From: Staphylococcus canis
Lineage (GTDB): Bacteria; Bacillota; Bacilli; Staphylococcales; Staphylococcaceae
Length of the DNA: 64,000 bases
Reading direction: 5' to 3'
Assembly (NCBI RefSeq): GCF_016238445.1
Contig: NZ_JABANU010000011.1
Location: 1-64,000 of the forward strand
This document shows positions 8,333-17,447 of this stretch, in pieces. Both the position numbers and the translations under genes were made by a program. The notes under the pieces are model-generated. The model was not told where the DNA came from. It was given only the letters and a program-made list of their open reading frames with translations, and ran no database searches. The number at the start of each line of letters is the position of its first letter. The stretch's first letter is position 1.

Positions 8333-9445
8333 ATGTATAGACGTTATATGAAACGTCCGTGGACTTACCTCATTTTAATGAGTATCATCATCGCTATAGG
8401 ATTGACGTTATTTACACGATTTAATGCAGCGTTTTATAGTACACCTATTGGCGAAGTGACCAAGGTACACCATCACCATAGTACAAAAACAACAGATGAG
8501 CATCATAATACGGATATTGCTTATAGCGATATACTAGATATTAAAGTGTTAAATACTAAACAAAAGGGACATGTCTATACTGTTGAGCATCGTTATAATG
8601 CATCAAAGTCAGAGTTTCAAGCGTATCATAAAGGTGACCAAGTCTTATTACATATTGGTAAATCTGATGCGTCGACCTATATTGTCGAAAAGAAAAGAGA
8701 CACGCTTATTACTATTGTGAGCAGTGTTTTTCTGATTTTATTACTCATTGTTGGTAAAAATGTAGGACTCCAATCCATCGCATCTTTAATTGGTAATACA
8801 ATTGCAGTTTTATCTGCTATTCTCATCCACCACTATCATGCACATTGGAATCTGTTTCTATTAATGGCTATTGCAGTCATTCTATCAACAACAGTTACCC
8901 TTATTTTGGTTATCGGATGGACGAAGCGCACCGTGATTACCACGTTGAGCACACTACTTGCGACGTTTATATGTATTGGTATCGCATGGGGTGTTCTGAC
9001 TGTGACACATAGTCAAGGGATTAAATATGAAACTATGCCATTTCTAACGTCCCAACCTCAAACGATCTTTTTTGCTTCCATACTCATTGGCACGCTGGGG
9101 GCTGTAATGGATGTTGCGATTACGATTTCAAGTGGAATGGCTGAGATATTGCAACGCTCACCGCATATTTCAGTAAGTCGTTGGATTCAAGCAGGTCAAA
9201 ATATAGGTCGAGACATTATGGGCACAATGACCAATATTTTACTCTTTTCATACTTAGCAGGAGCGTTACCTATGTTCTTAATTTTCCTTAAGAATGGAAA
9301 TACACTGACGTATAGTATCTCAATGAATTGGTCTTTAGAAATTGCACGTGCCATCACTGGTGGTATCGGTATTGCGTTAACGATTCCTATCACCATCGCA
9401 TTTATGCAAGTTTGGCATAAATGGAAAGGAGTGCACTTATCATGA
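8333..9445 (+). CDS. YibE/F family membrane protein (larger of pair)
   Basis: The 370-residue polytopic protein has an N-terminal helix (about residues 13-33), an extracytoplasmic stretch (residues 35-120, with the histidine-rich segment VHHHHSTKTTDEHHNT), then about seven hydrophobic helices. This matches the YibE/F family, whose biochemical function is unknown. Charged residues are few, and the motif MDVAITISSGMAEI with a following R/Q-rich loop recurs in the partner gene. AAGGAG lies 9 bases upstream. It overlaps the next gene by four bases (ATGA), indicating coupled translation and probably a heteromeric complex. The histidine cluster could bind metal, but that is inference. Confidence 0.85.
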   Translation: MYRRYMKRPWTYLILMSIIIAIGLTLFTRFNAAFYSTPIGEVTKVHHHHSTKTTDEHHNTDIAYSDILDIKVLNTKQKGHVYTVEHRYNASKSEFQAYHKGDQVLLHIGKSDASTYIVEKKRDTLITIVSSVFLILLLIVGKNVGLQSIASLIGNTIAVLSAILIHHYHAHWNLFLLMAIAVILSTTVTLILVIGWTKRTVITTLSTLLATFICIGIAWGVLTVTHSQGIKYETMPFLTSQPQTIFFASILIGTLGAVMDVAITISSGMAEILQRSPHISVSRWIQAGQNIGRDIMGTMTNILLFSYLAGALPMFLIFLKNGNTLTYSISMNWSLEIARAITGGIGIALTIPITIAFMQVWHKWKGVHLS

Positions 9446-10248
9446 ACACGATTATCATTTTAGGATTAATCCTATTCATTCTAATGATGATGTTTGGCGG
9501 GAAAACTGGACTCATCTCTTTTGTCACACTATTTCTCAATATCGCATGCTTAATTGTGGCATTAATCTGTATCGCATGGGGATTTTCAATTTATATTGTG
9601 ACATTTATATTTTGCATCGTTATCGCGTCTTTAAACCTCTTTGTTCTCAATCAATTTAACGTAAAAACGATTGCAGCTTTTATTTCAAGTATTGGAACCA
9701 CATTATTGATGTTAGGCAGTATTTATAGCTCTGTACATCTGGGACATCTTCAAGGGTTTACAACTGAAGAACAAGATGAAACTTATGTTTTTTCCTTAAA
9801 TATTGGTATCGATATGGAGCAATTTATGATTTTTACTGTTATTCTTGCGGTTATCGCAGCGGTTATCGATTTAACTATCACGATTAGCTCACCTATGTAC
9901 GAATTACATCAAACTAACCCTACCTTATCTCAACGCGAACTATTTCAATCTGGCATGCGAATTGGACGAGAAATCCTTGCAACGTCGGCTAACACAATTT
10001 ATCTTGCGTTGTTAGGTGGTGGACTGACGTTAGTCATTTGGTTCTTCAATTTGCATTACAGTTTCGGCCACCTCATCAATTCAAAACTGTTTGCACAAGA
10101 GTGGATAACAATCCTTCTCGGTGGTATCTCAGTAGCAATTTCGATTCCTATCACAGCTATAGTGACTGCATGGCTCATTAAACATATGGATCATCTCCCA
10201 TTGCAGCATTCTGATGATACCCACAGTGCATCGTCGCATGTGGAATAG
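9442..10248 (+). CDS. YibE/F family membrane protein (smaller of pair)
   Basis: The 268-residue membrane protein lacks the extracytoplasmic N-terminal domain of its partner but shares the conserved block IDLTITISSPMYELHQTNP and the following GREILATSANTIYLALLGGGL. About seven transmembrane helices are predicted by eye. ATG 9442 overlaps the upstream stop and has AAAGGAG 11 bases before it; the in-frame start at 9421 would sit before that site. The substrate of this family is not known. The tail is hydrophilic (HSDDTHSASSHVE). Confidence 0.85.
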   Translation: MNTIIILGLILFILMMMFGGKTGLISFVTLFLNIACLIVALICIAWGFSIYIVTFIFCIVIASLNLFVLNQFNVKTIAAFISSIGTTLLMLGSIYSSVHLGHLQGFTTEEQDETYVFSLNIGIDMEQFMIFTVILAVIAAVIDLTITISSPMYELHQTNPTLSQRELFQSGMRIGREILATSANTIYLALLGGGLTLVIWFFNLHYSFGHLINSKLFAQEWITILLGGISVAISIPITAIVTAWLIKHMDHLPLQHSDDTHSASSHVE

Positions 10249-10277
10249 GGTAAAAGATAGCATTGGAGGTATCAAAA

Positions 10278-12542
10278 ATGGCTCATATCAAAATAAAAGG
10301 TGCACGTCAAAACAATTTAAAAAATGTGAACGTTTCAATTCCTAAATATCAATTGACTGTTGTTACTGGCCGTTCAGGTTCTGGAAAGTCTTCTCTTGTG
10401 TTCAATACTATTGCTGCGGAGTCTGAACGGTTACTCAACGAAACATATTCTAGTTACATTCAACATCAATTGACGCAATATGAAAAACCAGATGTAGATG
10501 CAATTGAAAACTTGCCAGTTGCTATGGTCATTAACCAAAAGCGATTAGGCGGCAACTCAAGATCTACAGTTGGGACAATTTCAGATATTTATGCTTCTGT
10601 TCGTCTGTTATGGTCACGTATCGGAGAACCATTTGTAGGATACTCGGACGTCTTTTCATTTAATAACCCTAATGGGATGTGTGAGACGTGCCAAGGTTTA
10701 GGTTATGTAGAAGATATTGATTTAAATGAATTAATTCACTTCGATCGATCTCTTAATGAAGGTGCGATTAACTTCCCATCTTTCAAGCCAGATAGTTGGA
10801 GAGGCAAGCGCTATCGCTATTCTGGGTTATTTGATAATGATAAAAAGCTTAAAGATTATACTCAAGAAGAACTAGATACATTCTTATATACTGAACCTAC
10901 AAAATTAAAAAATCCCCCTTCAAATTGGCCTAAAACAGCAAAATTTGAAGGTCTTATCCATCGTTTTCGCCGTTCTTTCTTACTGAATGATAATTTCGAG
11001 AAAAAACGCTTTTTGAAAGATGTGGAACGTGTTGTGACCAAACAACAATGTCCAACATGTCATGGTCAACGTTTAAATCAAAAGGTATTAAGTTGTCGAA
11101 TTAATGGACTCAACATTGCAGATTTCACTGCACTAACCATCGAAGAAACCATTCCTTTTTTAGAGAAAATTGACAGTGATAAAGCTCGCACGATTATTGA
11201 ACCTTTATTACAACAGTTAAAAGCTTTAAATCACATCGGCCTTAATTACTTAACATTAGGTCGTGAAACTACCACATTATCTGGTGGGGAGTCTCAACGT
11301 ATTAAACTCATCCGTCATCTGAATAGTCCTTTGACAGATTTGGTTTATATTATTGATGAACCGAGTGTTGGATTGCACCCAGAAGATATTGAAAAAATCA
11401 ATGATATTATGTTAAGCATACGTGATAAAGGCAACAGTGTCATCATTGTTGAACATGATCCTGACGTTATCAAAATCGCGGATCATATTATTGATATCGG
11501 TCCAAAAGCAGGACAAAATGGTGGACATGCTGTATTCGAAGGAACTTACGACGCTCTGCTTCAGTCTGATACAGACACAGGTCGCGCACTGCTTCGCCAT
11601 CATCATTTAAAAACGACTCAATCCGAGGATTATCAAGATTGGTATCATCTTGACTCAATTACACGTCACAATTTAAAAAATGTATCCACAACTATTCCTA
11701 AAAATGCTTTAACTGTTGTAACAGGAGTGGCAGGTTCGGGGAAAAGTTCATTAATACAGGCAGGATTCGAACATCATCCGGATGCCATTTTTATCGATCA
11801 AAAACCGATTCATGCATCTAATCGTTCCAATTTACTGACTTATATGGATATTTTTGATCATGTCCGAACTTTTTTCAGCGAAGCAACTGGATTAAAGAAA
11901 AGTCTATTCAGTTATAATTCAGAAGGCGCTTGTCCTAATTGTAATGGTAAAGGTGTCATCAAAACAGAGCTTGCCTTTATGCCAGATTTCTCTCAAGTAT
12001 GCGAAGTATGTCACGGGACGCGATATAAACCAGAAGTCTTAGAAGCAACTGTTAATGGTCAGTCCATTGCAGATGTGCTTGCTCTAACAGTAGATGAAGG
12101 GATCACACTTTTTAAAAATCATGAAAAAATTTATACGCCACTTGAAGCTTTACAGTCTACCGGACTTGGTTACATGACTTTAGGACAATCTTTAGACACT
12201 TTATCTGGCGGAGAAATTCAGCGCGTCAAACTCAGTCGCTATCTTACAGAATCCGTAACAGGTAAAATATTTATTTTTGATGAACCTACTACTGGATTAC
12301 ACGAAGACGATATCCCAATATTAGAAGGACGATTTAACGCTTTAATCGAAGCGCAGAATACGGTCATTCTCATCGAACATAACTTAACGATGATGACTCA
12401 AGCTGATTGGTTCATTGATGTCGGTCCGTACGCGGGAACACAAGGTGGACAAATACTATTTAGCGGTCCCCCACATCGCATCTTTGAGGTCGAAAATTCT
12501 GTAACAGCAGCGCACCTTAAAACGTACATTCAACCAGAGTAA
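10278..12542 (+). CDS. UvrA paralogue, short class (ABC ATPase)
   Basis: The 754-residue UvrA-like protein has two ABC ATPase halves: Walker A GRSGSGKSSL near residue 35 and GVAGSGKSSL near 485, signature LSGGE twice, and Walker B IIDEPSVGLH and IFDEPTTGLH. Zinc-binding CxxC pairs are present (CETCQGLG, CPTCHGQR, CPNCNGKG, CEVCHGTR). It is about 190 residues shorter than housekeeping UvrA (about 940), as in UvrA2-type paralogues linked to drug tolerance rather than essential excision repair. Its role here is unproved. It follows the YibE/F pair by about 30 bases with GGAGG before ATG 10278, and may be in the same operon. Confidence 0.88.
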   Translation: MAHIKIKGARQNNLKNVNVSIPKYQLTVVTGRSGSGKSSLVFNTIAAESERLLNETYSSYIQHQLTQYEKPDVDAIENLPVAMVINQKRLGGNSRSTVGTISDIYASVRLLWSRIGEPFVGYSDVFSFNNPNGMCETCQGLGYVEDIDLNELIHFDRSLNEGAINFPSFKPDSWRGKRYRYSGLFDNDKKLKDYTQEELDTFLYTEPTKLKNPPSNWPKTAKFEGLIHRFRRSFLLNDNFEKKRFLKDVERVVTKQQCPTCHGQRLNQKVLSCRINGLNIADFTALTIEETIPFLEKIDSDKARTIIEPLLQQLKALNHIGLNYLTLGRETTTLSGGESQRIKLIRHLNSPLTDLVYIIDEPSVGLHPEDIEKINDIMLSIRDKGNSVIIVEHDPDVIKIADHIIDIGPKAGQNGGHAVFEGTYDALLQSDTDTGRALLRHHHLKTTQSEDYQDWYHLDSITRHNLKNVSTTIPKNALTVVTGVAGSGKSSLIQAGFEHHPDAIFIDQKPIHASNRSNLLTYMDIFDHVRTFFSEATGLKKSLFSYNSEGACPNCNGKGVIKTELAFMPDFSQVCEVCHGTRYKPEVLEATVNGQSIADVLALTVDEGITLFKNHEKIYTPLEALQSTGLGYMTLGQSLDTLSGGEIQRVKLSRYLTESVTGKIFIFDEPTTGLHEDDIPILEGRFNALIEAQNTVILIEHNLTMMTQADWFIDVGPYAGTQGGQILFSGPPHRIFEVENSVTAAHLKTYIQPE

Positions 12543-12565
12543 TGCTTAAATGACTGTAATGCGAA

Positions 12566-12612
12566 AAAAGCGGCGAAGTGAATGCATAGCAGGCATTCCT
12601 TCACCGCTTATT
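12566..12612. terminator. Bidirectional terminator between convergent genes
   Basis: AAGCGGCGAAGTGAATGC pairs with GCATTCCTTCACCGCTT, with A-run before and T-rich tail after. It separates the UvrA-like gene from the convergent IsaB-like gene. Confidence 0.75.
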
Positions 12613-12617
12613 TGATA

Positions 12618-13157
12618 TTATGCATTTTGAGGTGATGATACTGCTTTTTTACCTAATGCTTTAGATTTAATAACAATTGAGTTACCGCGATAAAAAGCGA
12701 CATATGTTGAGTCTGTTTCATATATTTCGCCTAATTTTACATGTTTTGCCATATCTTGACTACTATTTTGAACCTTATCTACAAGTAATGTTAAATCGAC
12801 TAATTTTCCATCTTTAATACCAATGATAATATCATTTTTCTCATAGTATTTGATGCCTTTTTCATGATAATACTGCTTCATATCTTTACCTAATGCTTTT
12901 TGAACATCTTGAAATGTAGACTCGCCCACTTTAAGACCCTCATATTTAAAATTGCCGTGTTTTAGCGCATTGTAAAATGTTGGATCTTTTAAGGCATCGT
13001 TATTTTTGTAGTTAAATACACCTTCATATGTGTAGTAAGGTTGTTGTGTTTGTGTCGCAGCTTGTGCATATTCTGCATTTGGTACGGCTGTTGTTGCACC
13101 TAATAACATCGTTGCTGACAAACTTGAAGCTAACATAATTTTTGTCAATTTTTTCAT
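12618..13157 (-). CDS. IsaB-like secreted protein
   Basis: The 179-residue precursor has a Sec signal peptide (MKKLTKIMLASSLSATMLLG..., cleavage likely after AYAQAA near residue 34). The mature part starts TQTQQPYYTYEGVF and continues DPTFYNALKHGNFKYEGLKVGESTFQDVQKALGKDMKQYY, which resembles the S. aureus immunodominant antigen IsaB (PYYTYNGYI...INAIKYDNVKFNGIKL). IsaB is a secreted, nucleic-acid-binding staphylococcal antigen. No cell-wall sorting signal is present. AAGGAGTG precedes the ATG. The family assignment rests on this motif similarity only. Confidence 0.65.
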   Translation of the reverse strand: MKKLTKIMLASSLSATMLLGATTAVPNAEYAQAATQTQQPYYTYEGVFNYKNNDALKDPTFYNALKHGNFKYEGLKVGESTFQDVQKALGKDMKQYYHEKGIKYYEKNDIIIGIKDGKLVDLTLLVDKVQNSSQDMAKHVKLGEIYETDSTYVAFYRGNSIVIKSKALGKKAVSSPQNA

Positions 13158-13407
13158 TTAACCACTCCTTAAGCTTATTTTATTATTTATTATTATTATA
13201 GAATTTGTAGCAAATTAACACAAAATTTATACAAGTTAACAACTTAATCATAGCAAAAAACCACTCTATTTTCATCTATGAACAATCATCATTAAGTCTC
13301 ATATTCCTATCCTTCTAAAGTCCTAGTCTAAAGTCGTCTAATAGGACAGATACTGTAAAAGTGTTATACTAAGGTCAGTATGATTTTAAGTTTAAGGAGC
13401 GATTCAA

Positions 13408-13680
13408 ATGACGAATAAGTCGAATAAAGGTTTAAGTTTAGTATCATTACTTTTATCTGGTACTTCAATCACGCTTGATGTTTATAATGAATTTGTTTAC
13501 CGTTCAAAGCATCGTAAATTAAGCTATATCTCTATTGCGATTGGATTAATCGATGTTGCTTTAGACACTTATCTTGCATTTAAGTCTAAAAGCAAACTTG
13601 TAAGAACATGGTCTCTGATTTCACTAGGCCGTCAAATTGTATCATCTGTTCAAAAAATTAAATTCTTACAATCACGCTAA
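13408..13680 (+). CDS. Small conserved staphylococcal protein, unknown function
   Basis: The 90-residue basic protein has two moderately hydrophobic segments (residues 8-28 and 38-60, SYISIAIGLIDVALDTYLAF) and a lysine/arginine-rich end. AAGGAGCG precedes ATG by 7 bases, so translation is credible. It probably associates with membrane. No catalytic motif is visible and no family name can be given. Confidence 0.7.
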   Translation: MTNKSNKGLSLVSLLLSGTSITLDVYNEFVYRSKHRKLSYISIAIGLIDVALDTYLAFKSKSKLVRTWSLISLGRQIVSSVQKIKFLQSR

Positions 13681-13756
13681 AACATATATTGAAATAGGGT
13701 AAAGCGTATCATACCCCATATCAATACATGTAATCAAGAATCCTCAACTTAAGATT

Positions 13757-13836
13757 TTAAAAGAACCACTTCACTATGTTATCACTTTTGAAGCAACACT
13801 GCTTCCATAAGTATACATATGTAAGTGGTTCTTATT
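13757..13836 (+). terminator. Terminator after the small basic protein
   Basis: AAAAGAACCACTTC and AAGTGGTTCTTATTT form the base of a long hairpin whose 50-base interior has a weaker GAAGCA/TGCTTC dyad. It lies between convergent genes and may serve both strands. Confidence 0.6.
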
Positions 13837-13941
13837 TATGCATATTTTCAATAATCCTCTGCATTCAAGCTTTGTTTCTATGTAAATACACAGTATGAGT
13901 ATGGAGTTATTACTGTGTTACACATGTGTGCTCAGCATATG

Positions 13942-14937
13942 TTAATGAATATACTTAAATTGCGTTGCTTGATAGCTCGGAATCGTGCGATATGTGGCAA
14001 TGCCTGGCCCTGCACTATAATTCATTTCAGAAACTAAAATACTGCCATCACTATTAATACGCTCTACAAACGCGACATGTCCAAAATAGCCCATATCAGA
14101 TTGTAAAATAGCGCCTACTGTTGGAGTGTAATCAATCGTATAGCCGTCACGTAATGCATTATCATCCCAAGCATTCGCGTGCCACCAATATGTACTAATG
14201 CCTTTCCCCATTGCTTGACGTCTATTAAATACATGCCATGTACATTGACCCCAATCATAATAGTTCGCATGATTAAAAACAGGAGTATAATAACCATTGG
14301 TAATCGTATTATTCAACTGACTACTTTGGTTTGTTCCCCCGTATGAAGTACCGCTCACTTTCAACTGCTGACCCGGATAAATGAGAAATGAGTTTAATCC
14401 ATTTAACTGCATAATGTTTTGGTATGTTGTTCCGTAACGCGCAGCAATAGCAGATAAGGAATCTCCTGATCTTACAGTGTAATAACGTGTGCCACCTGTA
14501 TTAACTTGTGGTGTACTTGTAGAAGGTGTCGACGCAGCACTTCCACTCACCTTTAGTTGTTGACCTGGATAAATAATAAAGTTAGACAATCCATTTAACT
14601 GCATAATATTTTGATACGTTGTTTCATAACGCGCGGCAATTTGTGATAACGTATCCCCACTTTGTACAGTGTAAACACTAGATGCTTGACTTATAGTATT
14701 TGAACGGTTTGCTTGACCTTGACCCGGAATCGTTAATACTTGATTTGGGAAAATAAGGTTAGATGTGAGATTATTTGCCCCTTTTAATTGACTGATTGAA
14801 ATTTGGTATTGATTGGCAATTGACCACAAAGAATCACCCGCTTTAACACGATACGATGTTGCAGCATCAGCATCGATAGAAGCTAATGTCGCTAATGCCG
14901 ACGTGCCAATAATCGCTGTCATCATTTTCTTTTGCAC
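13942..14937 (-). CDS. sle1: LysM-CHAP N-acetylmuramoyl-L-alanine amidase
   Basis: The 331-residue peptidoglycan hydrolase helps separate daughter cells. A signal peptide ends at ADAA (about residue 27). Three LysM cell-wall-binding domains follow (about residues 30-72, 88-132 and 153-197) joined by Ser/Thr/Gly linkers. The CHAP domain at the C-terminus has catalytic Cys in [14 protein letters not shown] and His in GHVAFVE. Size and domain order match S. aureus Sle1 (334 residues). GTG 14937 is the start: AAGGAGG lies 8 bases upstream and the protein then begins [17 protein letters not shown] like Sle1. A WalR-type box lies upstream. Confidence 0.93.
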   Translation of the reverse strand: MQKKMMTAIIGTSALATLASIDADAATSYRVKAGDSLWSIANQYQISISQLKGANNLTSNLIFPNQVLTIPGQGQANRSNTISQASSVYTVQSGDTLSQIAARYETTYQNIMQLNGLSNFIIYPGQQLKVSGSAASTPSTSTPQVNTGGTRYYTVRSGDSLSAIAARYGTTYQNIMQLNGLNSFLIYPGQQLKVSGTSYGGTNQSSQLNNTITNGYYTPVFNHANYYDWGQCTWHVFNRRQAMGKGISTYWWHANAWDDNALRDGYTIDYTPTVGAILQSDMGYFGHVAFVERINSDGSILVSEMNYSAGPGIATYRTIPSYQATQFKYIH

Positions 14938-15018
14938 AGAATCTTCCTCCTTGATAAATTGCATGATATTCTACAATTTATTATACACCGTGTCTCAGAT
15001 TATAAATATATCTGTTAT

Positions 15019-15035
15019 ATAACATTATGATTACA
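15019..15035 (-). promoter_or_regulatory. WalR-type box upstream of sle1
   Basis: On the minus strand this reads TGTAAT-CATAA-TGTTAT, a full match to the WalR consensus TGTWAH-N5-TGTWAH. It lies about 80 bases before the sle1 start. Sle1 belongs to the WalKR regulon in S. aureus. Confidence 0.7.
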
Positions 15036-15155
15036 AATAACGATATTAAATTTTCATATCATAAAAAATATTATGTGTTGAATTAATAAACGAATCATAT
15101 ATTGCACGTTAATAAGAATCATTTAAACGCTTATTAAAAGTACTATATACAAAAA

Positions 15156-15224
15156 ACTAGAGCACTAGCCAAAGTATTTACGACAAAAAGCCGCGTCACT
15201 TTGACTAATGCTCTAGTGCTGAAT
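15156..15224 (-). terminator. Terminator of mccAB
   Basis: ACTAGAGCACTAGCCAAAGT pairs imperfectly with CACTTTGACTAATGCTCTAGT; on the minus strand the hairpin is followed by TTTTTTG. It is just downstream of mccB. Confidence 0.75.
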
Positions 15225-15236
15225 GGATTTATTAAC

Positions 15237-16379
15237 TTATAGCGTGTCTAATGCTTGTTTTAAATCTGCTACGATATCTTCTGTATCTTCAATACCTAAA
15301 GATAGCCGCACTAAACCGTCTGCTATACCTTCTTTTGCGCGAACATCAGCTGGAATAGAAGCGTGTGTCATTAAACTTGGTACTGAAATCAAGCTTTCTA
15401 CCGCACCTAAACTTTCAGCTAACGTAAAGTATTTCGTTTGTTGCACGAGATGTTTTGCTTTTTCAACATCTGCTACTTCAAAGGATACAATACCTGGTAC
15501 ACCTTGCGCTTGAGCTTGGTGTACGTCATAGTTTACATGTGACGATTGGCTTGGATGATATACGCGAACCACATTATCATGTTCATTCAACATTTCAACA
15601 ATTGCGATGGCATTGCGTTGAATTTGGTCTAAACGTAATCCTAGCGTTTTAATACCACGTACAAGAAGATAACTGTCTTGAGGACCAAGTACGCCACCTG
15701 TCGAGTTTTGAATGAATCCAATTTGTTCTGCAAGTGCATCATCATTTAATGCGATAAGTCCTGCTACAACGTCACTGTGTCCACCAAGATATTTTGTTCC
15801 AGAATGCACAACAATGTCCGCACCAAGTGTTAATGGTGTTTGGAAATATGGTGTCATAAAGGTATTGTCCACCACTGAAATTAAATCATGTTTTTTCGCA
15901 ATCTCGCTCACCGCTTTAATATCTGTAATACGTAGAAGCGGATTAGATGGTGTCTCGATAAAGATCATTTTTGTATTATCAGTAATTTTCGCTTCAATAT
16001 TTTGAATATCTGTTGTGTTCACAAAGTCAAAAACAATGCCGTAACGTGTAAATACTTTCGTCATTGCACGGTATGTACCACCGTATACATCTGACCCAAC
16101 AATGATATGATCTCCTTGATCTAATAACATGACAATTGCACTAACTGCAGCCATACCTGAGCCAAATGCAAAACCGTGTTGCCCTTCTTCTAAATCCGCA
16201 ATTAACGATTCTAATGCTGTACGTGTTGGGTTTTTTGTTCTTGAATATTCATAGCCTAAACGTAAATCTCCAATTGCATCTTGTTCATATGTACTTGTTT
16301 GATAAATAGGTGTAGTAACTGCACCTGTATACGGGTCTGTTGTGTGTCCACCATGAACCATTTGTGTTTTTTTCTTCAT
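15237..16379 (-). CDS. mccB: Cystathionine gamma-lyase / homocysteine gamma-lyase
   Basis: The 380-residue PLP enzyme of the Cys/Met metabolism family completes reverse transsulfuration (cystathionine to cysteine). The PLP lysine is in HSGTKYLGGHSDVVAG; a substrate phosphate/PLP loop SGMAAVSAIVML and YEYSRTKNPTRT are present. Pairing with mccA makes the lyase assignment more likely than cystathionine gamma-synthase. GGAGG lies 8 bases before ATG 16379 (5 before ATG 16382). The long upstream extension lies inside mccA and is not used. The start is 4 bases after the mccA stop. Confidence 0.92.
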   Translation of the reverse strand: MKKKTQMVHGGHTTDPYTGAVTTPIYQTSTYEQDAIGDLRLGYEYSRTKNPTRTALESLIADLEEGQHGFAFGSGMAAVSAIVMLLDQGDHIIVGSDVYGGTYRAMTKVFTRYGIVFDFVNTTDIQNIEAKITDNTKMIFIETPSNPLLRITDIKAVSEIAKKHDLISVVDNTFMTPYFQTPLTLGADIVVHSGTKYLGGHSDVVAGLIALNDDALAEQIGFIQNSTGGVLGPQDSYLLVRGIKTLGLRLDQIQRNAIAIVEMLNEHDNVVRVYHPSQSSHVNYDVHQAQAQGVPGIVSFEVADVEKAKHLVQQTKYFTLAESLGAVESLISVPSLMTHASIPADVRAKEGIADGLVRLSLGIEDTEDIVADLKQALDTL

Positions 16380-16383
16380 CATT

Positions 16384-17277
16384 TTATCCTCCATATTCAA
16401 AAATCTTTTTAGACATGTAACGATCACTGCTATCTGGGAAAACGACAACAATTTTTCCGGATTCAATACGCTTGGCTTCTCGCAAAGCACCTTCTAATGC
16501 TGCGCCAGAAGAACTTCCAACTAGAATACCTTCATGTTTCGCAATATCTTTAACGTGCTGAAATGCAACCTCATCCGAAACGACTTCAATCTTATCAATC
16601 CAAACTTTATTTAAAAAGCGTGGCCATTCTTCAACACCGATACCTTCAGTGTCGTGACTTCCCTTTTCTTGACCACTGAGTATGGACCCAGTCGGTTCAA
16701 CAACAATACATTTTATCTGTTGTTGAGTTAATACTTCTGATACACCTGAAAAAGTACCGCCAGAACCTGCACCTGCTACAAAATGCGTCACCTCAGGAAC
16801 CTCTTCTAAAATTTCCTGAGCGAGTGTTTTTTGATATGCAGCTGGATTGTCATTGGTTTCAAACTGATTCGTATAAAAGGCACGATGTTCATCGGCGTAA
16901 CGTTGAGCCGCTTGACGTGCACCGAGCATTCCTTCTGTTTTCGGGGTGCGATATATTTTTGCACCGAAAGCACGCATAATCCCAATTTTCTCTTCTGAAA
17001 AGCCTTCTGGTGCGAATATTGTACATTGTAAACCATAATGATTCGCTACAAGGGCTAATCCAATTCCCGTATTACCTGCCGTTGCTTCGACAATTGTATC
17101 GCCTTCTTCGAGCGCTCCTGATGCCAAAGCTTTCTCAATAATATATTTTGCCAACCTATCTTTGACACTCCCACCAGGGTTATACATTTCAAGCTTGGCA
17201 TAGATCTGAATATTGTCATCACTGTAATGTTCTAATAAAACAAGGGGTGTATGACCAATTAAATCGAAGTTCTTCAA
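16384..17277 (-). CDS. mccA: Cystathionine beta-synthase / O-acetylserine-dependent synthase
   Basis: The 297-residue fold-type II PLP enzyme belongs to the CysK/CysM family. The PLP lysine lies in NPGGSVKDRLAKY (about residue 39), the substrate loop is EATAGNTGIGLAL, and the glycine-rich phosphate cup is GAGSGGTFSG. With mccB it would convert homocysteine and activated serine to cysteine, as in Bacillus MccAB. Start is TTG 17277, 7 bases after GGAGG; no in-frame ATG fits. In S. aureus the matching pair is followed by metNPQ importer genes; these are absent here, with sle1 directly next. Confidence 0.9.
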   Translation of the reverse strand: MKNFDLIGHTPLVLLEHYSDDNIQIYAKLEMYNPGGSVKDRLAKYIIEKALASGALEEGDTIVEATAGNTGIGLALVANHYGLQCTIFAPEGFSEEKIGIMRAFGAKIYRTPKTEGMLGARQAAQRYADEHRAFYTNQFETNDNPAAYQKTLAQEILEEVPEVTHFVAGAGSGGTFSGVSEVLTQQQIKCIVVEPTGSILSGQEKGSHDTEGIGVEEWPRFLNKVWIDKIEVVSDEVAFQHVKDIAKHEGILVGSSSGAALEGALREAKRIESGKIVVVFPDSSDRYMSKKIFEYGG

Positions 17278-17447
17278 CAGTGATCCTCCTGTCTAATTAT
17301 AAAACTTAGTATATCAATAAGAATTATAAGTTAAAAAACACGTCCTTGCAATATCCCTGTATCAAATGCGTTACTATAACTTTCCTATATACACCTCTCA
17401 ATATCAGTTATAATAGAGCATAACAATGGGAGAAAGGTGTGAAAAGT

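Noticed and set aside
15237-16490. Longer 417-residue version of MccB
   Set aside because: The extra N-terminus lies inside mccA in another frame; the good ribosome-binding site and family start are at 16379.
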